A stretch of DNA of 64,000 nt from CBDBKE01 sp965218055 (GTDB taxonomy: Bacteria > Acidobacteriota > Terriglobia > JAJPHL01 > JAPKYU01), in contig CBDCKA010000002.1 of the NCBI GenBank assembly GCA_965218055.1, forward strand, positions 1,798,001 through 1,862,000, read 5' to 3'. The notes under the pieces were generated by a model. That model was not told where the DNA came from. It worked only from the letters and a program-made list of their open reading frames with translations, and searched no databases. Shown here in pieces: positions 63,948 through 64,000 of the stretch. Position 1 is the first letter of the stretch. Every line of letters starts with the position of its first letter. A program made the translations under genes and the position numbers.

Positions 63948-64000
63948 TTACTCGGCCTACTCCCTCCTCGATCCTGTCGTGCTAACGACTGCGCTGCCGC

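Overview
The window looks like a GC-rich chromosome segment from an environmental Acidobacteriota member, probably related to the Bryobacterales/Solibacter group. The evidence is a fused transaldolase/glucose-6-phosphate isomerase, paired DUF1553 (Planctomycete-type cytochrome c) and DUF1501 genes, a Ser/Thr-kinase C-terminal TPR tail of the kind common in Solibacter relatives, a SYLF protein and several secreted TPR proteins. This is inference from gene families; no rRNA is present to confirm it.

Layout. 1-9.6 kb: a receptor-like protein open at the window edge, an MBL hydrolase, a YtxH protein, and a tight minus-strand sugar-phosphate operon (tal-pgi > HAD phosphatase > gndA > zwf) with an epimerase upstream. 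9.8-22.2 kb: an LLM oxidoreductase, a frameshifted membrane TPR protein, a SYLF lipid-binding protein, a Tat-exported DUF3500 protein, a response-regulator diguanylate cyclase, a secreted glycosidase-like protein, an unusual membrane protein with phosphatase-like modules joined to a phytol/dolichol-kinase-like domain, and a broken TPR plus beta-barrel gene. 22.2-47.1 kb: three near-identical 1145-bp IS3-family elements, a second IS3-type element and a 1659-bp IS1380-family element. Between them lie two DUF1553/DUF1501 pairs, a CehA-like hydrolase, kinase remnants, a tRNA-Cys and a minus-strand operon (M48 protease > caspase-like protease > TPR protein). The IS elements cut several genes at their 5' ends. 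47.1-59.1 kb: a decayed accessory island that begins at a partial tRNA-Arg (probable attachment site). It holds IS256, IS5 and two IS1380 elements, an SSB fused in frame to the tail of a PIN toxin, a ribbon-helix-helix protein, small conserved proteins, a 16-repeat Sel1 protein with a secreted nuclease, a pentapeptide-repeat membrane protein with a duplicated N-terminus, and the tail of an MmeI-like DNA methyltransferase. 59.2-64 kb: an intact YhaO/YhaN-type (SbcD/SbcC-like) nuclease-ATPase pair.

How the parts fit. The zwf/gndA/tal-pgi operon supplies the oxidative and non-oxidative pentose-phosphate branches. The two DUF1553/DUF1501 loci, in opposite gene order, look like catabolic or surface c-type cytochrome systems. 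The M48-caspase-TPR operon is a candidate proteolytic stress or defence module.

A striking general feature is the number of single-base frameshifts and in-frame stops in otherwise conserved genes (near 11.99, 21.27, 25.16, 25.54, 30.65, 32.26, 33.32, 33.97, 42.95, 43.22, 49.01, 54.64, 55.40 and 56.74 kb). Either this region is decaying under IS bombardment or the assembly carries uncorrected indels. The first eight protein-coding genes and the last two look intact.
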